From an uncultured Bacteroidales bacterium (lineage in GTDB: Bacteria > Bacteroidota > Bacteroidia > Bacteroidales > Muribaculaceae), in assembly GCA_902777835.1 (NCBI GenBank), contig CACYVC010000002.1:41049-105048 (forward strand): 64,000 bases of DNA. Reading direction: 5' to 3'. Below, piece after piece: positions 28,379-37,829 of the stretch. The position numbers and the translations under genes were made by a program. The notes below the pieces were generated by a model. It was given only the letters and a program-made list of their open reading frames with translations, did not search any database and was not told the origin of the DNA. The stretch's first letter is position 1. Every line of letters begins with the position of its first letter.

Positions 28379-29341
28379 ATGAAAGATTTCCATTGTAATA
28401 GTTGTGGCTACAACTTCAAGCTTGACAGCAATGACGATGCTTATTGTCCTAAGTGCTCTTCAGGCGATGTTAAAGCCGTGACATTCACAAAGCCCAAAAT
28501 ATATGGGTTGATTGCCGCATTTCTTTGCTCGGCAGTAATAGGATATTTCTTGTGTGGCTTAGGAGTGAAGGACAAAGACGCTGGATTTGCGACAGAACCT
28601 GGCACGATTACCGAGGCCGAGGCTTTATCAACCAGTGATAATGACATTGCCGAAGAAAAAGGTGGAATCACTCTCGACGATTCAAAAGCCAAAACTCTTG
28701 ATGACTTGAAAGAGAACTCAAAAGAGAAGGAATCAAACATCGATGATGAGCTTGTTGGCTCTAGTGGCATGACTGTAACTAACACTACCCCTAAAGCAAT
28801 AGGCAAAGGTGTATATTCGTTTACCGCAACTGCCAAGAATGTCCCAAAGGGATGCACTGTTTCTTATTACTTGAGAGGTGCCAACGGCAAATTGCTTGGG
28901 TCCTCAAGTAGTGGAAGGTTTCCAAGTGTGAAACCTAATAGCTCGGTTTGTACCCTTGTAGTCAAGGCTATGCGTTCGGGCAAGTTGGTCGCTTCAACGT
29001 CAAAAGCAATAGGTGGATTCTCAAGTGTTAGTGATCAGGACGAGGATAAAGAGAAAGAAAAGCCTTCAGGCAATAGACTATCGGCATCGGAGCTGCAATC
29101 GATGTTTTCACGTCATGATCCAAGCTTGCTTGGAGCAGGCGCAAATCCTCGCATTTCAAAAAATGTGGCGCTTTCATTCACTAATTTGCGCTCAGGTGAC
29201 CCTAAACCAAGGGTTATACAAGATATCTACAACAAGATAAAGTTTGGCCAATGGACAAGCGCATCTGTTGTGGGTGTGGGCTATGATTCCTCTGGCAAAG
29301 TGAATTCAATCACTTTCTCTATAAATTATGCAGATGATTAA
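28379..29341 (+). CDS. Zinc-ribbon membrane protein, paralogue of the preceding lipoprotein
   Basis: A 320-residue protein. Residues 5-30 form a zinc ribbon (CNSCG...CPKC). A membrane helix follows at about 41-62 (IYGLIAAFLCSAVIGYFLCG), then an acidic linker (65-120), and two C-terminal beta-rich domains that match those of the lipoprotein encoded just upstream. The ribbon should be cytoplasmic and the shared domains periplasmic. The pair thus offers the same fold in two membrane contexts, which may let them compete for or bridge one ligand. No known family was recognised. Confidence 0.72.
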   Translation: MKDFHCNSCGYNFKLDSNDDAYCPKCSSGDVKAVTFTKPKIYGLIAAFLCSAVIGYFLCGLGVKDKDAGFATEPGTITEAEALSTSDNDIAEEKGGITLDDSKAKTLDDLKENSKEKESNIDDELVGSSGMTVTNTTPKAIGKGVYSFTATAKNVPKGCTVSYYLRGANGKLLGSSSSGRFPSVKPNSSVCTLVVKAMRSGKLVASTSKAIGGFSSVSDQDEDKEKEKPSGNRLSASELQSMFSRHDPSLLGAGANPRISKNVALSFTNLRSGDPKPRVIQDIYNKIKFGQWTSASVVGVGYDSSGKVNSITFSINYADD

Positions 29342-29361
29342 CAATTAATGATTAATAAGTT

Positions 29362-29988
29362 ATGAAAAATAAGATATTGGCATCTTTGTTTTTATTGCTA
29401 TTTTGCTTTGCAGTGAATGCTCAAGAGACAATAGATAAAAACTACCGATTTATATATGTCGCTCATGATGTTTCCACACCAGTAAATAGGCTATCGGAAG
29501 AACTTCGCACCAAGTATAGAGAGGCTATACAATTTAACAATGTGGCCATTTTTTACTTGTCAAATGGTTATGATCCTATTATTGTAAATGTAAATACTCC
29601 CCATAACGATAATCGTGAAGATTTTGAGAAGCGACTGTTGGGTGAACTTCAGGAGTACAATTCACATGATGTGGAGGCAGAGCTTGACGTGAATAAAATT
29701 TTAGAGACTATATCTAATAATGATTTCTCAACACATAAAGGTAAAATAGATTACGCATCAGTTGATATAGACTTCTATGTAGGCTCTCTGTTCTGGACAT
29801 TGGGAAATAATGAAAGCATTATATCTACATTATATACAGCTCTTGATATCCCTTCTTATGAAAGTGACAACTTTTCTTTTAATGTTTTCAGAAACATTGA
29901 GGACGACCTTGTTTATACCGAGGGTATGCCATTTGGCGAAATGAATGTGAATAATATTAATAAAAAAGTTATGATATTTGATTATTAA
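29362..29988 (+). CDS. Secreted protein of unknown function
   Basis: A 208-residue protein with a signal peptide (about 1-20, ending VNAQ). The mature part starts RFIYVAHDVSTPVNRL and alternates predicted strands and acidic helices; the first strand followed by DVST faintly recalls a VWA-type fold, but the rest is too diverged to say. It has no Cys pairs or repeats. It is the seventh gene of the operon, 13 nt before the VWA gene, so a periplasmic accessory role is plausible. The function is unknown. Confidence 0.6.
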   Translation: MKNKILASLFLLLFCFAVNAQETIDKNYRFIYVAHDVSTPVNRLSEELRTKYREAIQFNNVAIFYLSNGYDPIIVNVNTPHNDNREDFEKRLLGELQEYNSHDVEAELDVNKILETISNNDFSTHKGKIDYASVDIDFYVGSLFWTLGNNESIISTLYTALDIPSYESDNFSFNVFRNIEDDLVYTEGMPFGEMNVNNINKKVMIFDY

Positions 29989-30001
29989 AAAATACACAAT
30001 T

Positions 30002-32362
30002 ATGAAGACATTTAAATTATTTACTCTTGTGGTAGTGGCATCCCTGTTTTCGATTAATGCCAATGCCGATGTCGCCCTTCCTGCTAAATGCGAAGCGTTT
30101 CAGCCACAAGTATTTCTCAAGCATACAATTACTGAGGATGAAGCTAAAAAAGTAGAGACCTCCTCGAGTCATGGTCAGGATGTGAGACCATCTAGTCCGA
30201 AGCACTGGATTGTGTATAGCGATCGCTCTGATAATGTGGCTTATAATGGTCCCAGCACATCTTCGGGCACATGCACCAAACTTGGTTTTAATGAGAAAGT
30301 GCGCATTGCAAAGATAAGTGGTGATTTTGCACTTGTCTATGAAGAGCCTCAAGAAGGTATCGCTTATCCTAAAATATCTGTTTCGGCGAAAGCAAAAGGA
30401 TGGGTGCCATTGTCTAACTTGCTGTTGTGGAGTACATGCCCGACAGATAAGAAAGGCATTTACTATAAGGCTCTTATCGTTGCTAATGTGGATAAGGTTG
30501 ACGATGCCTTGGGAAATCTTTATGAAAATCCCTCAAAATCAGGTAAAAGTGTGAGTTTGAAATCGGATATGAATTTCTATTTCATCATGAAAAGAGCATC
30601 TAATGGCCTATTGTTGCTGGCACGTCAATATAAGATGGAGGGAGCAACCGAGTTTGTCTTGCATGGCTGGGTGAGTCAGAGTTCTATTATTCCCTGGGAC
30701 CAGAGGTCATGTCTGGAGCCTAACTGGGATCCAGAAGCAGTGGAATACTTTAAAAGTAAAGGTAAGAAAGCTACTGTGTATGAAGATAAAGGATTAAAGT
30801 CTTTTGCAGCCGACATAAGTTATGGTGATAAAAACCCAGAAGACAACGAGCCATTTAGCTGCTATCGCATGAACAGTAAGTCTATGCGATTCCCTATCCT
30901 TAACAATGACACTAATAACGATCAATTGTATAAATGCACTACATTTGGTACGCCTGGTGGAAGCTTGGATATGGCTAAAGCTTATCAGGCAGAGATTAAT
31001 AAGGCAAAAGAAAAAGCTGCCCTTGGCCTGCAACAGGTAAACCTTATTATTGTTATTGACGGAACAACTTCGATGGAAAAATATTTTCCTGCAATAAAAC
31101 ATGCAATTAAAGAAGGATTCAATTATTTCCGTGATAATTTTAAAGTTAGAACAGGATTGGTTATCTATCGTGATTATGAGGATGGTCCTGGTTTGGTGGA
31201 ATATGTTCAATTGAGTGCAGTTAATGATGCCCGTCTGCTTTCGATGCTTGATTCAGGCGGTAAATATGGTGTTAAAAGTTCTCCTAAAGACCACACTCAC
31301 ACCGAGGCTTTGTATAAAGGCCTTGAGACAGCGTTGGATATGGGGAAAATGGGTTATACTGCCGATCAAGGTAACTTGATTCTGGTGGTTGGTGACTGTG
31401 GTAATGCTCTTGATGATACCCGCTGCATGAGTGATTCACAAATATTGTCGAAACTTGTGAGCAACAATGTTCAGTTGATGTCGTTCCAGGTTCGCCGACA
31501 CAATACTCAACCTTGGCTGTTGTTCACTAAACAGATGACTGACTTTGTCGTGGGTAACGTTGAAAAAAAATACCAGGCTTTAGGCAGTATTGTGAAACCG
31601 ACATACATCCAATTACATGATGGATATGATTTAAAGACCGACGCAAAACATCAATTCTATATAGGTTCTACCCGCTTTGCAAAGATTGGCGAGGATATGG
31701 AACCTGGTCGTCTGTCGGCGTTGATTCGTGGTAGCGTACAGCTCTTTGCCGATGCCATTGGAGACCAGATTGATGTGATTTTTGATCCAAATGTTACCGA
31801 TAGCCCCGACAGAGAGGCAAAACTTTCCCAAGAGTTCTTACGTAAGAAGCTGGGTGATAGGGTGTATAATCTTATAAAGAAGTCAAATACGATGGCTGCT
31901 TTCACGGGTTATACCAAGAAGAAAGATGAGGGCGATAGGGACTATTGGAAACCAGTTATTTTCATTTCGACCGATGAGCTCACAACTTTGATTACTCAGC
32001 TACAAGGTGTTAATGAAGCCGCAAAAAAACATGATCGCAAACCTTATGTTGATGCAATGAAGGCCCTTGTGAGAAGTATGCTGCCCGGCATCACAAGTGC
32101 CGATATGGACGCTATGGGAGTTCAGGAGGTTATGAACTTGATTACTGGTCTTAATGCAAGCACTCAGTCGCTGAAAGGTCCGACACTTGTTCAGGTAGCA
32201 GATCCAAAATCGGTAAGCGAAGCTACATTCCAGGGACTGGTAAGAAATTTTTTGCAAAAATATCGTGGTTTGCTGTCTATAATGAAAAACAAAGACTATA
32301 AGTATTCATTACTGATTAACAATACAAAATATTATTGGATACCTATTGAAGATCTTCCTTAA
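30002..32362 (+). CDS. Secreted SH3-like and VWA-domain protein
   Basis: A 786-residue protein starting at ATG 30002, with a signal peptide ending NANA (about residue 20). Residues about 50-215 hold two SH3-like beta modules (ending GWVPLSNLLLW and GWVSQSSIIPW). A VWA domain runs from about 343 to 530 with a MIDAS-like DGTTS near 351 and VVGDCGN further on. A helical C-terminal region of about 250 residues follows. In T6SS PpkA a VWA domain sits on the periplasmic side of the kinase; here a separate periplasmic VWA protein is encoded with two kinases. It probably binds a partner through a metal-dependent site and signals through the adjacent ABC permease or the membrane kinase. Confidence 0.82.
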   Translation: MKTFKLFTLVVVASLFSINANADVALPAKCEAFQPQVFLKHTITEDEAKKVETSSSHGQDVRPSSPKHWIVYSDRSDNVAYNGPSTSSGTCTKLGFNEKVRIAKISGDFALVYEEPQEGIAYPKISVSAKAKGWVPLSNLLLWSTCPTDKKGIYYKALIVANVDKVDDALGNLYENPSKSGKSVSLKSDMNFYFIMKRASNGLLLLARQYKMEGATEFVLHGWVSQSSIIPWDQRSCLEPNWDPEAVEYFKSKGKKATVYEDKGLKSFAADISYGDKNPEDNEPFSCYRMNSKSMRFPILNNDTNNDQLYKCTTFGTPGGSLDMAKAYQAEINKAKEKAALGLQQVNLIIVIDGTTSMEKYFPAIKHAIKEGFNYFRDNFKVRTGLVIYRDYEDGPGLVEYVQLSAVNDARLLSMLDSGGKYGVKSSPKDHTHTEALYKGLETALDMGKMGYTADQGNLILVVGDCGNALDDTRCMSDSQILSKLVSNNVQLMSFQVRRHNTQPWLLFTKQMTDFVVGNVEKKYQALGSIVKPTYIQLHDGYDLKTDAKHQFYIGSTRFAKIGEDMEPGRLSALIRGSVQLFADAIGDQIDVIFDPNVTDSPDREAKLSQEFLRKKLGDRVYNLIKKSNTMAAFTGYTKKKDEGDRDYWKPVIFISTDELTTLITQLQGVNEAAKKHDRKPYVDAMKALVRSMLPGITSADMDAMGVQEVMNLITGLNASTQSLKGPTLVQVADPKSVSEATFQGLVRNFLQKYRGLLSIMKNKDYKYSLLINNTKYYWIPIEDLP

Positions 32363-32387
32363 AATTTTTAAATGTAGTAATTCAGAA

Positions 32388-33263
32388 ATGGATAAATTAT
32401 TTGAGATAAAAGGGCTAAGATGTTCCTATGATAAAAATTATCGTGAGGGTGACTCTAAGGTGGTGCTTGAGATACACCACCTGGAGATTCCTCGCGGAAA
32501 AAAAATGTTCATAGTTGGCGAGTCCGGTATTGGCAAGAGTACGATATTGGAAACGCTTGGCATGATGAACAATACAATAGTGCCCGACAAAGACGTGGTA
32601 TTTAACTTCTTTGATAAAGATGGCAAGTGTGTGAAGCTGCCTACGTTATGGGAACGCAAGAACGAGAAAGATTTGTCTCAGTTCAGGCTAAAGAACTATA
32701 ACTTTATATTTCAAAGTACAAACTTGATGAGGAACTTCACGGCATTTGAGAATGTCGCATTTACTCGCATGCTTCAAGGATATAGTAAGGATGAGTGTTT
32801 TGCTAAAACAAAGCAGTTGCTTATAGATTTAGGCCTTGATCATATTGATGAGAAGCGAATGGCACAAGAGCTCTCGGGCGGACAGCAACAGCGATTGGCT
32901 TTTGCTCGTGCCATTTTGCCCGATTTTGCCGTGCTGTTTGGAGACGAGCCAACAGGTAACTTAGATGGTGAGAACGCGATTCTTGTGATGCAGTTGCTGT
33001 CTCGCAAACTTGATGAGCAGAATGGTGCTTCGGCTATCGTCGTTAGCCATGACATGCATCTTGCTGTAACCTTTGCCGATGTCATAGTTAAAATCCGAAA
33101 AGAGATTCGTGAGAAAAAGCACGAGACCGATGAGGATGTGGCTTATGGCGTTATTGACGACACTTGTGTGTTCACTCCTCTGGGCACCGACCGCCAACAA
33201 TGGAGTAACGGGCAATTAGAATTCTCAACATCTGATTTTGAAGTTTATCTACGTAAAAAATAA
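32388..33263 (+). CDS. ABC transporter ATPase (LolD/MacB/TagT-type)
   Basis: A 291-residue ATPase starting at ATG 32388; the only longer start is a TTG that overlaps the VWA gene. Walker A is GESGIGKST (about 44), the signature LSGGQQQR (about 162) and Walker B LFGDEPTGNLD (about 183), with a His switch in VVSHD. The overall pattern is that of ATPases paired with FtsX-type permeases (LolD, MacB, TagT). The N-terminal half carries an insertion (about 65-100). Its partner permease starts 7 nt downstream. Such ABC systems usually do mechanotransmission or lipoprotein handling rather than classical transport. Confidence 0.9.
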   Translation: MDKLFEIKGLRCSYDKNYREGDSKVVLEIHHLEIPRGKKMFIVGESGIGKSTILETLGMMNNTIVPDKDVVFNFFDKDGKCVKLPTLWERKNEKDLSQFRLKNYNFIFQSTNLMRNFTAFENVAFTRMLQGYSKDECFAKTKQLLIDLGLDHIDEKRMAQELSGGQQQRLAFARAILPDFAVLFGDEPTGNLDGENAILVMQLLSRKLDEQNGASAIVVSHDMHLAVTFADVIVKIRKEIREKKHETDEDVAYGVIDDTCVFTPLGTDRQQWSNGQLEFSTSDFEVYLRKK

Positions 33264-33270
33264 AGAAGGC

Positions 33271-34824
33271 ATGAAACTAAAAAACGAATATCTGAATTTA
33301 CTGGCCCAGCGCGAAAGTGGTGTTGTATTAGGCAAGAAATGGTTTAATCTGTGGTTGCTGACAGCAGTGCTGACTGCAATCTTTCTGTCGATAGCTTTTA
33401 GCAATGGTAGTATGATTTATCTATCAGAGAAGATGAATGACCCATTTACCAACTGGGTTAATATTACCAATGCTTGGGGCAGTGATCATTTTGATAAATT
33501 TAGGGCGGATATTTCAAAACCGGAAGTGCAAAAACATTACAATTTTAGTGATGTTCAGAATGATAATTACTTTTCTTACAATTTGTTTGGAAAGAATAAC
33601 AAGATTCATTATTTGCAATTTAGATTCTTCGAGAGGCTTAACTGCAACTTGGTTCATGCGGTGTTAAGTGAAGATAACGTGGTTAATGGATGTGCAATTC
33701 CCGACTCATTGCTGCAGAATGAGACTTTAGGATTTATTATCACTCTTGATGTGTTGCACAAATTGGGATATGACGAGAAGAATATACCAGCCTATATTGA
33801 CTTTTTAGAAAATAGTATTGGAGCTGATACTTTTGGTGTGAAGATGATTGATGAAGAACATGCCCCTATTCCAGTTCCTCTGCTTGCTGTAGTGCGTCGC
33901 TTGCCAATGAACATGGACGTTATAGCTGCCAAGTTCTTTTATGAGCAGGAAACAAATTTGATAACTTATCCACTTAGCATGAATAATGAACAGTATCAAC
34001 GTGAGCTGTTTTATTATATTGATGATAGCATTGCTGATTTTGAGAAGCAGGTGGCTGCATTGGTGCCCGACTCATTAAAATACAATTTTGATGTTCAAGA
34101 AGACGATCAACCTCAATTGAGATCATGGAAAAAAGGTAAACTTATTTCAGTATATCTAGGTGATGCCTCAACACCATTAAGTGTATATCAGTCTCTTAAT
34201 GCAGCTATTTTAACCAAATTTCCAGGAGACAAGATTATTCGTTTGTACAAATATGCGACTGAACATAAAGATGTGTCAGATTGCAATTTTGTTTCAGTGA
34301 ACTTCCAAAGTCTTGATTCAATTCGTGCTTTTGAACGTTATGCAAAGGATAACTTCAATGTGCAGATTGAGATGTCGCAGATTAATTCTAAGGAGAACTT
34401 TAATGCAGTGAGCGTGATGGCTAATATATTGTCACTTGCCATCATCGTGTTTGCTATCATTTGCATTATTATGTTCATTGTGAACATGTTGCAGAGCTAT
34501 TTCCAAAAAGTGAAACGCAATTTGGGAACATTCAAGGCGTTTGGAATGGGAACAAATGAGCTTATTCATGTCTATGTTCTGATATTACTGGCTATAATAG
34601 TTAGCGCCATCATAATAGCATTAGCTATCACATGGCTGTTGCAAATCATTTTGCCTCTCTTTGGGGTTTTGAAGGACGGTCAGTTTAATTACTTGTCATT
34701 ATGGAGTGTTAAGACTCTTATATGTATTGTGATTGTAATAGTTTCTACTGTGCTCACAGTGCGCATAGTGATGAAGCGATTGCTCAAGCAAACTCCAGGC
34801 GACTTAATATATGATAGAAATTAA
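33271..34824 (+). CDS. FtsX/MacB-type ABC permease (TagS/LolE-like)
   Basis: A 517-residue protein starting at ATG 33271. One membrane helix near the N-terminus (about 26-48), a large periplasmic domain (about 50-380) and three C-terminal helices (about 388-412, 430-462, 482-508) give the four-helix layout of the FtsX/MacB/LolCE family. A coupling-helix-like stretch, KRNLGTFKAFGMG, lies after the second helix. It pairs with the ATPase just upstream. Its stop codon overlaps the next kinase start by one base (TAATG), suggesting translational coupling. Confidence 0.87.
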   Translation: MKLKNEYLNLLAQRESGVVLGKKWFNLWLLTAVLTAIFLSIAFSNGSMIYLSEKMNDPFTNWVNITNAWGSDHFDKFRADISKPEVQKHYNFSDVQNDNYFSYNLFGKNNKIHYLQFRFFERLNCNLVHAVLSEDNVVNGCAIPDSLLQNETLGFIITLDVLHKLGYDEKNIPAYIDFLENSIGADTFGVKMIDEEHAPIPVPLLAVVRRLPMNMDVIAAKFFYEQETNLITYPLSMNNEQYQRELFYYIDDSIADFEKQVAALVPDSLKYNFDVQEDDQPQLRSWKKGKLISVYLGDASTPLSVYQSLNAAILTKFPGDKIIRLYKYATEHKDVSDCNFVSVNFQSLDSIRAFERYAKDNFNVQIEMSQINSKENFNAVSVMANILSLAIIVFAIICIIMFIVNMLQSYFQKVKRNLGTFKAFGMGTNELIHVYVLILLAIIVSAIIIALAITWLLQIILPLFGVLKDGQFNYLSLWSVKTLICIVIVIVSTVLTVRIVMKRLLKQTPGDLIYDRN

Positions 34825-35759
34825 TGACTGCTGAACCAGATAACATAGTAATTAAGTCTAATATTGTCTATCTCAAAGTAGGAAGGCGTTGGTACTGTTT
34901 CAGAGCCACTGATAAACCTCTGGGTGAGGGTGCTATGGGAACAGTGTATCGAGGCTGGGATGCTGTGTCTAATGAGCCCGTTGCAATAAAACGGGTAAAG
35001 GATAAATATGCCAGCGTCCCAGCCATTAGGGAGCGGGCACGAAATGAGTCTAACCTAATGTTCCGGCATCAAAATTTAGTTGAAATGCTGGGATGTTGTG
35101 AAAGCATGATACCCAATGGACCTATTTTCATTATCTCCAAATGGGTAAATGGAGTAAACATTGATGCGTTTGTTAAGAGTAATTTAAATAGATTGCCTCA
35201 GAATATCCGCACCAAACGCATTTGTGAGTTGATGTATCCTGTTCTTGACGCTTTGTCGTTTATTCATTCTAAAGGTGTTGTCCATTTAGACATAAAGCCT
35301 TCAAATATAATGATTGAGAATGGCAGAAGTGTTAGGCTGATGGACTTAGGTATAGCTTTCATTGAGAAATCAGAGTCGGGTGGAAGCTCAACCAGCTCAA
35401 GCCTGATGGGCACTCCAAAATATGCTGCACCAGAACAGTTCTCTCAATCGCAACAGAAGGTTGGCCTTAACCCTTCAACCGATATATATGAGGTTGGTGT
35501 AACTCTTTATGAGCTAATTACAGGAAACAATCCTTTTGCTGGCGCCACTCTACAAGAAACGCTTGAGAAACATAAGGAAGGAATTATTCCAAGAGATAAG
35601 TTGATTCCAGATTCGATTATGGATGTAATTAAAAAAGCTACATCGGTAAATCAAGCTTCAAGATACCGCTCTGCAGCCGAGATGAAGAAGGCATTGCAGG
35701 ATTCGTTTTTGGAAACTCCTAAAAAATTCAATTTTTGGGGCCTTATAAGGTCTAAATAA
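34824..35759 (+). CDS. Soluble Ser/Thr protein kinase, non-RD type
   Basis: A 311-residue kinase without a membrane segment. It has LGEGAMGTVYRG, VAIK (Lys about 55), a catalytic loop HLDIKPSN (about 154-161), DLG instead of DFG, a Ser-rich activation loop (about residues 185-197) and YAAPEQF. The Arg before the catalytic Asp is Leu, so it is a non-RD kinase, which usually does not need activation-loop phosphorylation. It keeps the Lys that the other kinase of the operon (21746) lacks, so the two are complementary variants. Its ATG overlaps the permease stop; the phosphatase gene follows after 17 nt. Confidence 0.92.
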   Translation: MTAEPDNIVIKSNIVYLKVGRRWYCFRATDKPLGEGAMGTVYRGWDAVSNEPVAIKRVKDKYASVPAIRERARNESNLMFRHQNLVEMLGCCESMIPNGPIFIISKWVNGVNIDAFVKSNLNRLPQNIRTKRICELMYPVLDALSFIHSKGVVHLDIKPSNIMIENGRSVRLMDLGIAFIEKSESGGSSTSSSLMGTPKYAAPEQFSQSQQKVGLNPSTDIYEVGVTLYELITGNNPFAGATLQETLEKHKEGIIPRDKLIPDSIMDVIKKATSVNQASRYRSAAEMKKALQDSFLETPKKFNFWGLIRSK

Positions 35760-35776
35760 TATTATGTTACATTAGC

Positions 35777-37069
35777 ATGATTCCAATTAACTCAAAATAT
35801 CCTTATATTGCAAGTTCTGAGTCTAGACAAGGTGGAAGACAAGAGAACCAGGATTATTGCTGGGGTGGAGATACCAAGTTGGGCTTTCTGCTGCTTGTTT
35901 GTGATGGCATGGGAGGAGGACCTGGCGGTAAATTAGCATCAAGCACAGCTGTTACGTCAATTGTCAAGTTCATAGAAGAGACCACTTGTTTTGACGAGAA
36001 AGAAGCACTTAAGGATGCTATATTAGCGGCAAACAAAGCGTTAAGAGATGCTGTTGTCGAGGATGAGAGTTTAGCGGGAATGGGAACTACCGTTGTCGCT
36101 ATGCTCATCAACGCAAAAATGGCTTACATTGCTCACGTGGGAGATAGTAGATGCTATCAGTTCCGTTCTCGTTCAAAACTTTTTTGCACCCAGGATCACT
36201 CCAAGGTTGCTGAAATGGTTAGAGATGGTGCTTTAACCGAAGAGCAAGCTAGATTATCGGCCTATTCCAACATTATCACTCGAGCTCTAGGCACAAACGA
36301 TAATTGTGTCGTTGATATTGACGAGAGGCCCTATGAGAAAGGAGATAGATTCGTTCTTTGCTCTGACGGCGTTTGGGGCTCAATGAATGAAAAGGACTTA
36401 AATAAACTGTTGACGAGTACGCCATCAGTAAATGGAACGGTTGAAAGTGTTGCTATATCAGTTGATGAGATTGGATTTGCATCAGGTGGGTATCATGACA
36501 ACCATACAGTAATAATTGTTGACACAAAACAGAATTCGCTAATTAAAGAACAAATGAGTAAAAAAACAAAACTGCTTCTACAGATACTTTCAGCTCTGTT
36601 GGCTGTTAGTGTGTTGGCCAATATAATGCAATATTGCCATAACTCTCATAATAATAACTTGGCATCAACTCAAGTGTCAAGTCAAGATACTGTTGCTAAG
36701 CCGCGTGCTAGTAGTAGTGGAATTGCAGGGGTGATGACAACACACTCATCACAGAAAGCAAAGCCTAGTGATGAGACTCTCGCTAAAGACCAACTTGTTG
36801 ATAAGATTGATGCTTATATAGTTAATCTACAGGAAATTAGTGTTGAGGGCAAAGGTGATGATAAGCGCATGAAGAGAGATCTGTTGGTGTCAGAACTAAG
36901 TCAACTTAATGATAGTTTTGAACAATATGGTCTTCAAGATAATTTGAAACGATGTATTGATGAACTTAAAAAACCTATCTCAATAGATGATCCAAGCGTG
37001 AGTGAGGGACAATACAATCAAATAATTAAGTGGTTGAAAGAAATGCGTGAAGTTGTTCAAAATCGATAA
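35777..37069 (+). CDS. PP2C-type phosphatase with C-terminal membrane helix and periplasmic tail
   Basis: A 430-residue protein. The PP2C domain (about 8-252) contains RQENQD, VCDGMGGGPGG, GDSR, CSDGVWG and HDNHTV, giving the metal-binding Asp residues. A membrane helix (about 264-286) leads to a tail of about 145 residues with a Ser-rich linker and a helical end. It should remove phosphates placed by the operon's kinases, like PppA or Stp1. Soluble PP2C enzymes of this class normally end near 250 residues; the anchored tail suggests control from the periplasm. Confidence 0.92.
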   Translation: MIPINSKYPYIASSESRQGGRQENQDYCWGGDTKLGFLLLVCDGMGGGPGGKLASSTAVTSIVKFIEETTCFDEKEALKDAILAANKALRDAVVEDESLAGMGTTVVAMLINAKMAYIAHVGDSRCYQFRSRSKLFCTQDHSKVAEMVRDGALTEEQARLSAYSNIITRALGTNDNCVVDIDERPYEKGDRFVLCSDGVWGSMNEKDLNKLLTSTPSVNGTVESVAISVDEIGFASGGYHDNHTVIIVDTKQNSLIKEQMSKKTKLLLQILSALLAVSVLANIMQYCHNSHNNNLASTQVSSQDTVAKPRASSSGIAGVMTTHSSQKAKPSDETLAKDQLVDKIDAYIVNLQEISVEGKGDDKRMKRDLLVSELSQLNDSFEQYGLQDNLKRCIDELKKPISIDDPSVSEGQYNQIIKWLKEMREVVQNR

Positions 37070-37080
37070 TAGTTTACATT

Positions 37081-37797
37081 ATGAAAGTTTATTCTATAGG
37101 ACGAAATGAGGATTGCTCAATAGTTATTGACAATCCATTGGTAAGCCGAAGGCAAGCACTTTTAAAGGTGTATAATACAGGTAAAATGCAGCTCGTTAGT
37201 CTAGGAACTAATGGCACGTATGTAAATGGTGTTAAATTGGCTCAAAATGTGCCTTATCCTGTAAAACGCAAAGATGTCATATCATTTGCTCATGCTAAAA
37301 AGCTTGATTGGGACCTTGTGCCTAACCCTTTCAAGTATGTTAAGTATGTATTGTATGGCATTTTGGCACTTATCATTTTTGGCCTAATCTATACTGCTAT
37401 TTATAAGTTGTTGATAAACAAAAAAGTGGATGAGACTAAAGACGTTGTTACTGAAATGGTTGATACTCCTAATAAAGAGAAGTCAAAAGACAATTCAAAG
37501 GCTGAGCCAGCAAAAAATGATAAGAAAAAAGCCGAGCCAGAGAATAGCGATAAGGCATCTGATTCTAGGTTCTTCCCAGTAAAAGTTTATACTCCTAAAG
37601 TAACAAATAAAGTAGAAACTAAGGATAAGAATAATCAAGGCGCTAGTGGAACCACCACTTCTAAAGAGGTGAAAACAGAAAAAGCGATATCAAATAGCAC
37701 CAAAAGCACCACTAAAGAAGATAATAAAAATACTCCTCCACCTAAAGAGGAGAAAAAGAATAATAAAGAAGATGATAGTCAAACTATCGTGATATAA
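37081..37797 (+). CDS. Membrane FHA protein with a charged tail ending Thr-x-x-Ile
   Basis: A 238-residue protein. The FHA domain (about 1-82) has IGRNEDCSIVI, SRRQA (the usual His of SxxH is absent) and TNGTYVNG. A membrane helix (about 90-113) is followed by a long Lys/Glu/Thr-rich tail. The last residues are DSQTIVI, so Thr235 has Ile at +3 and ends the chain, like the TKLL end of the FHA protein encoded at 21038. By topology the tail would be periplasmic if the FHA is cytoplasmic, so its phosphorylation by a cytoplasmic kinase would need a reversed orientation. This conflict is unresolved. Confidence 0.85.
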   Translation: MKVYSIGRNEDCSIVIDNPLVSRRQALLKVYNTGKMQLVSLGTNGTYVNGVKLAQNVPYPVKRKDVISFAHAKKLDWDLVPNPFKYVKYVLYGILALIIFGLIYTAIYKLLINKKVDETKDVVTEMVDTPNKEKSKDNSKAEPAKNDKKKAEPENSDKASDSRFFPVKVYTPKVTNKVETKDKNNQGASGTTTSKEVKTEKAISNSTKSTTKEDNKNTPPPKEEKKNNKEDDSQTIVI

Positions 37798-37829
37798 AGA
37801 GAATTATTAACTTTAAAATAAATAACATT

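Noticed and set aside
32346-32387. Upstream TTG start for the ABC ATPase
   Set aside because: It overlaps the VWA gene and adds no conserved residues; ATG 32388 is preferred.
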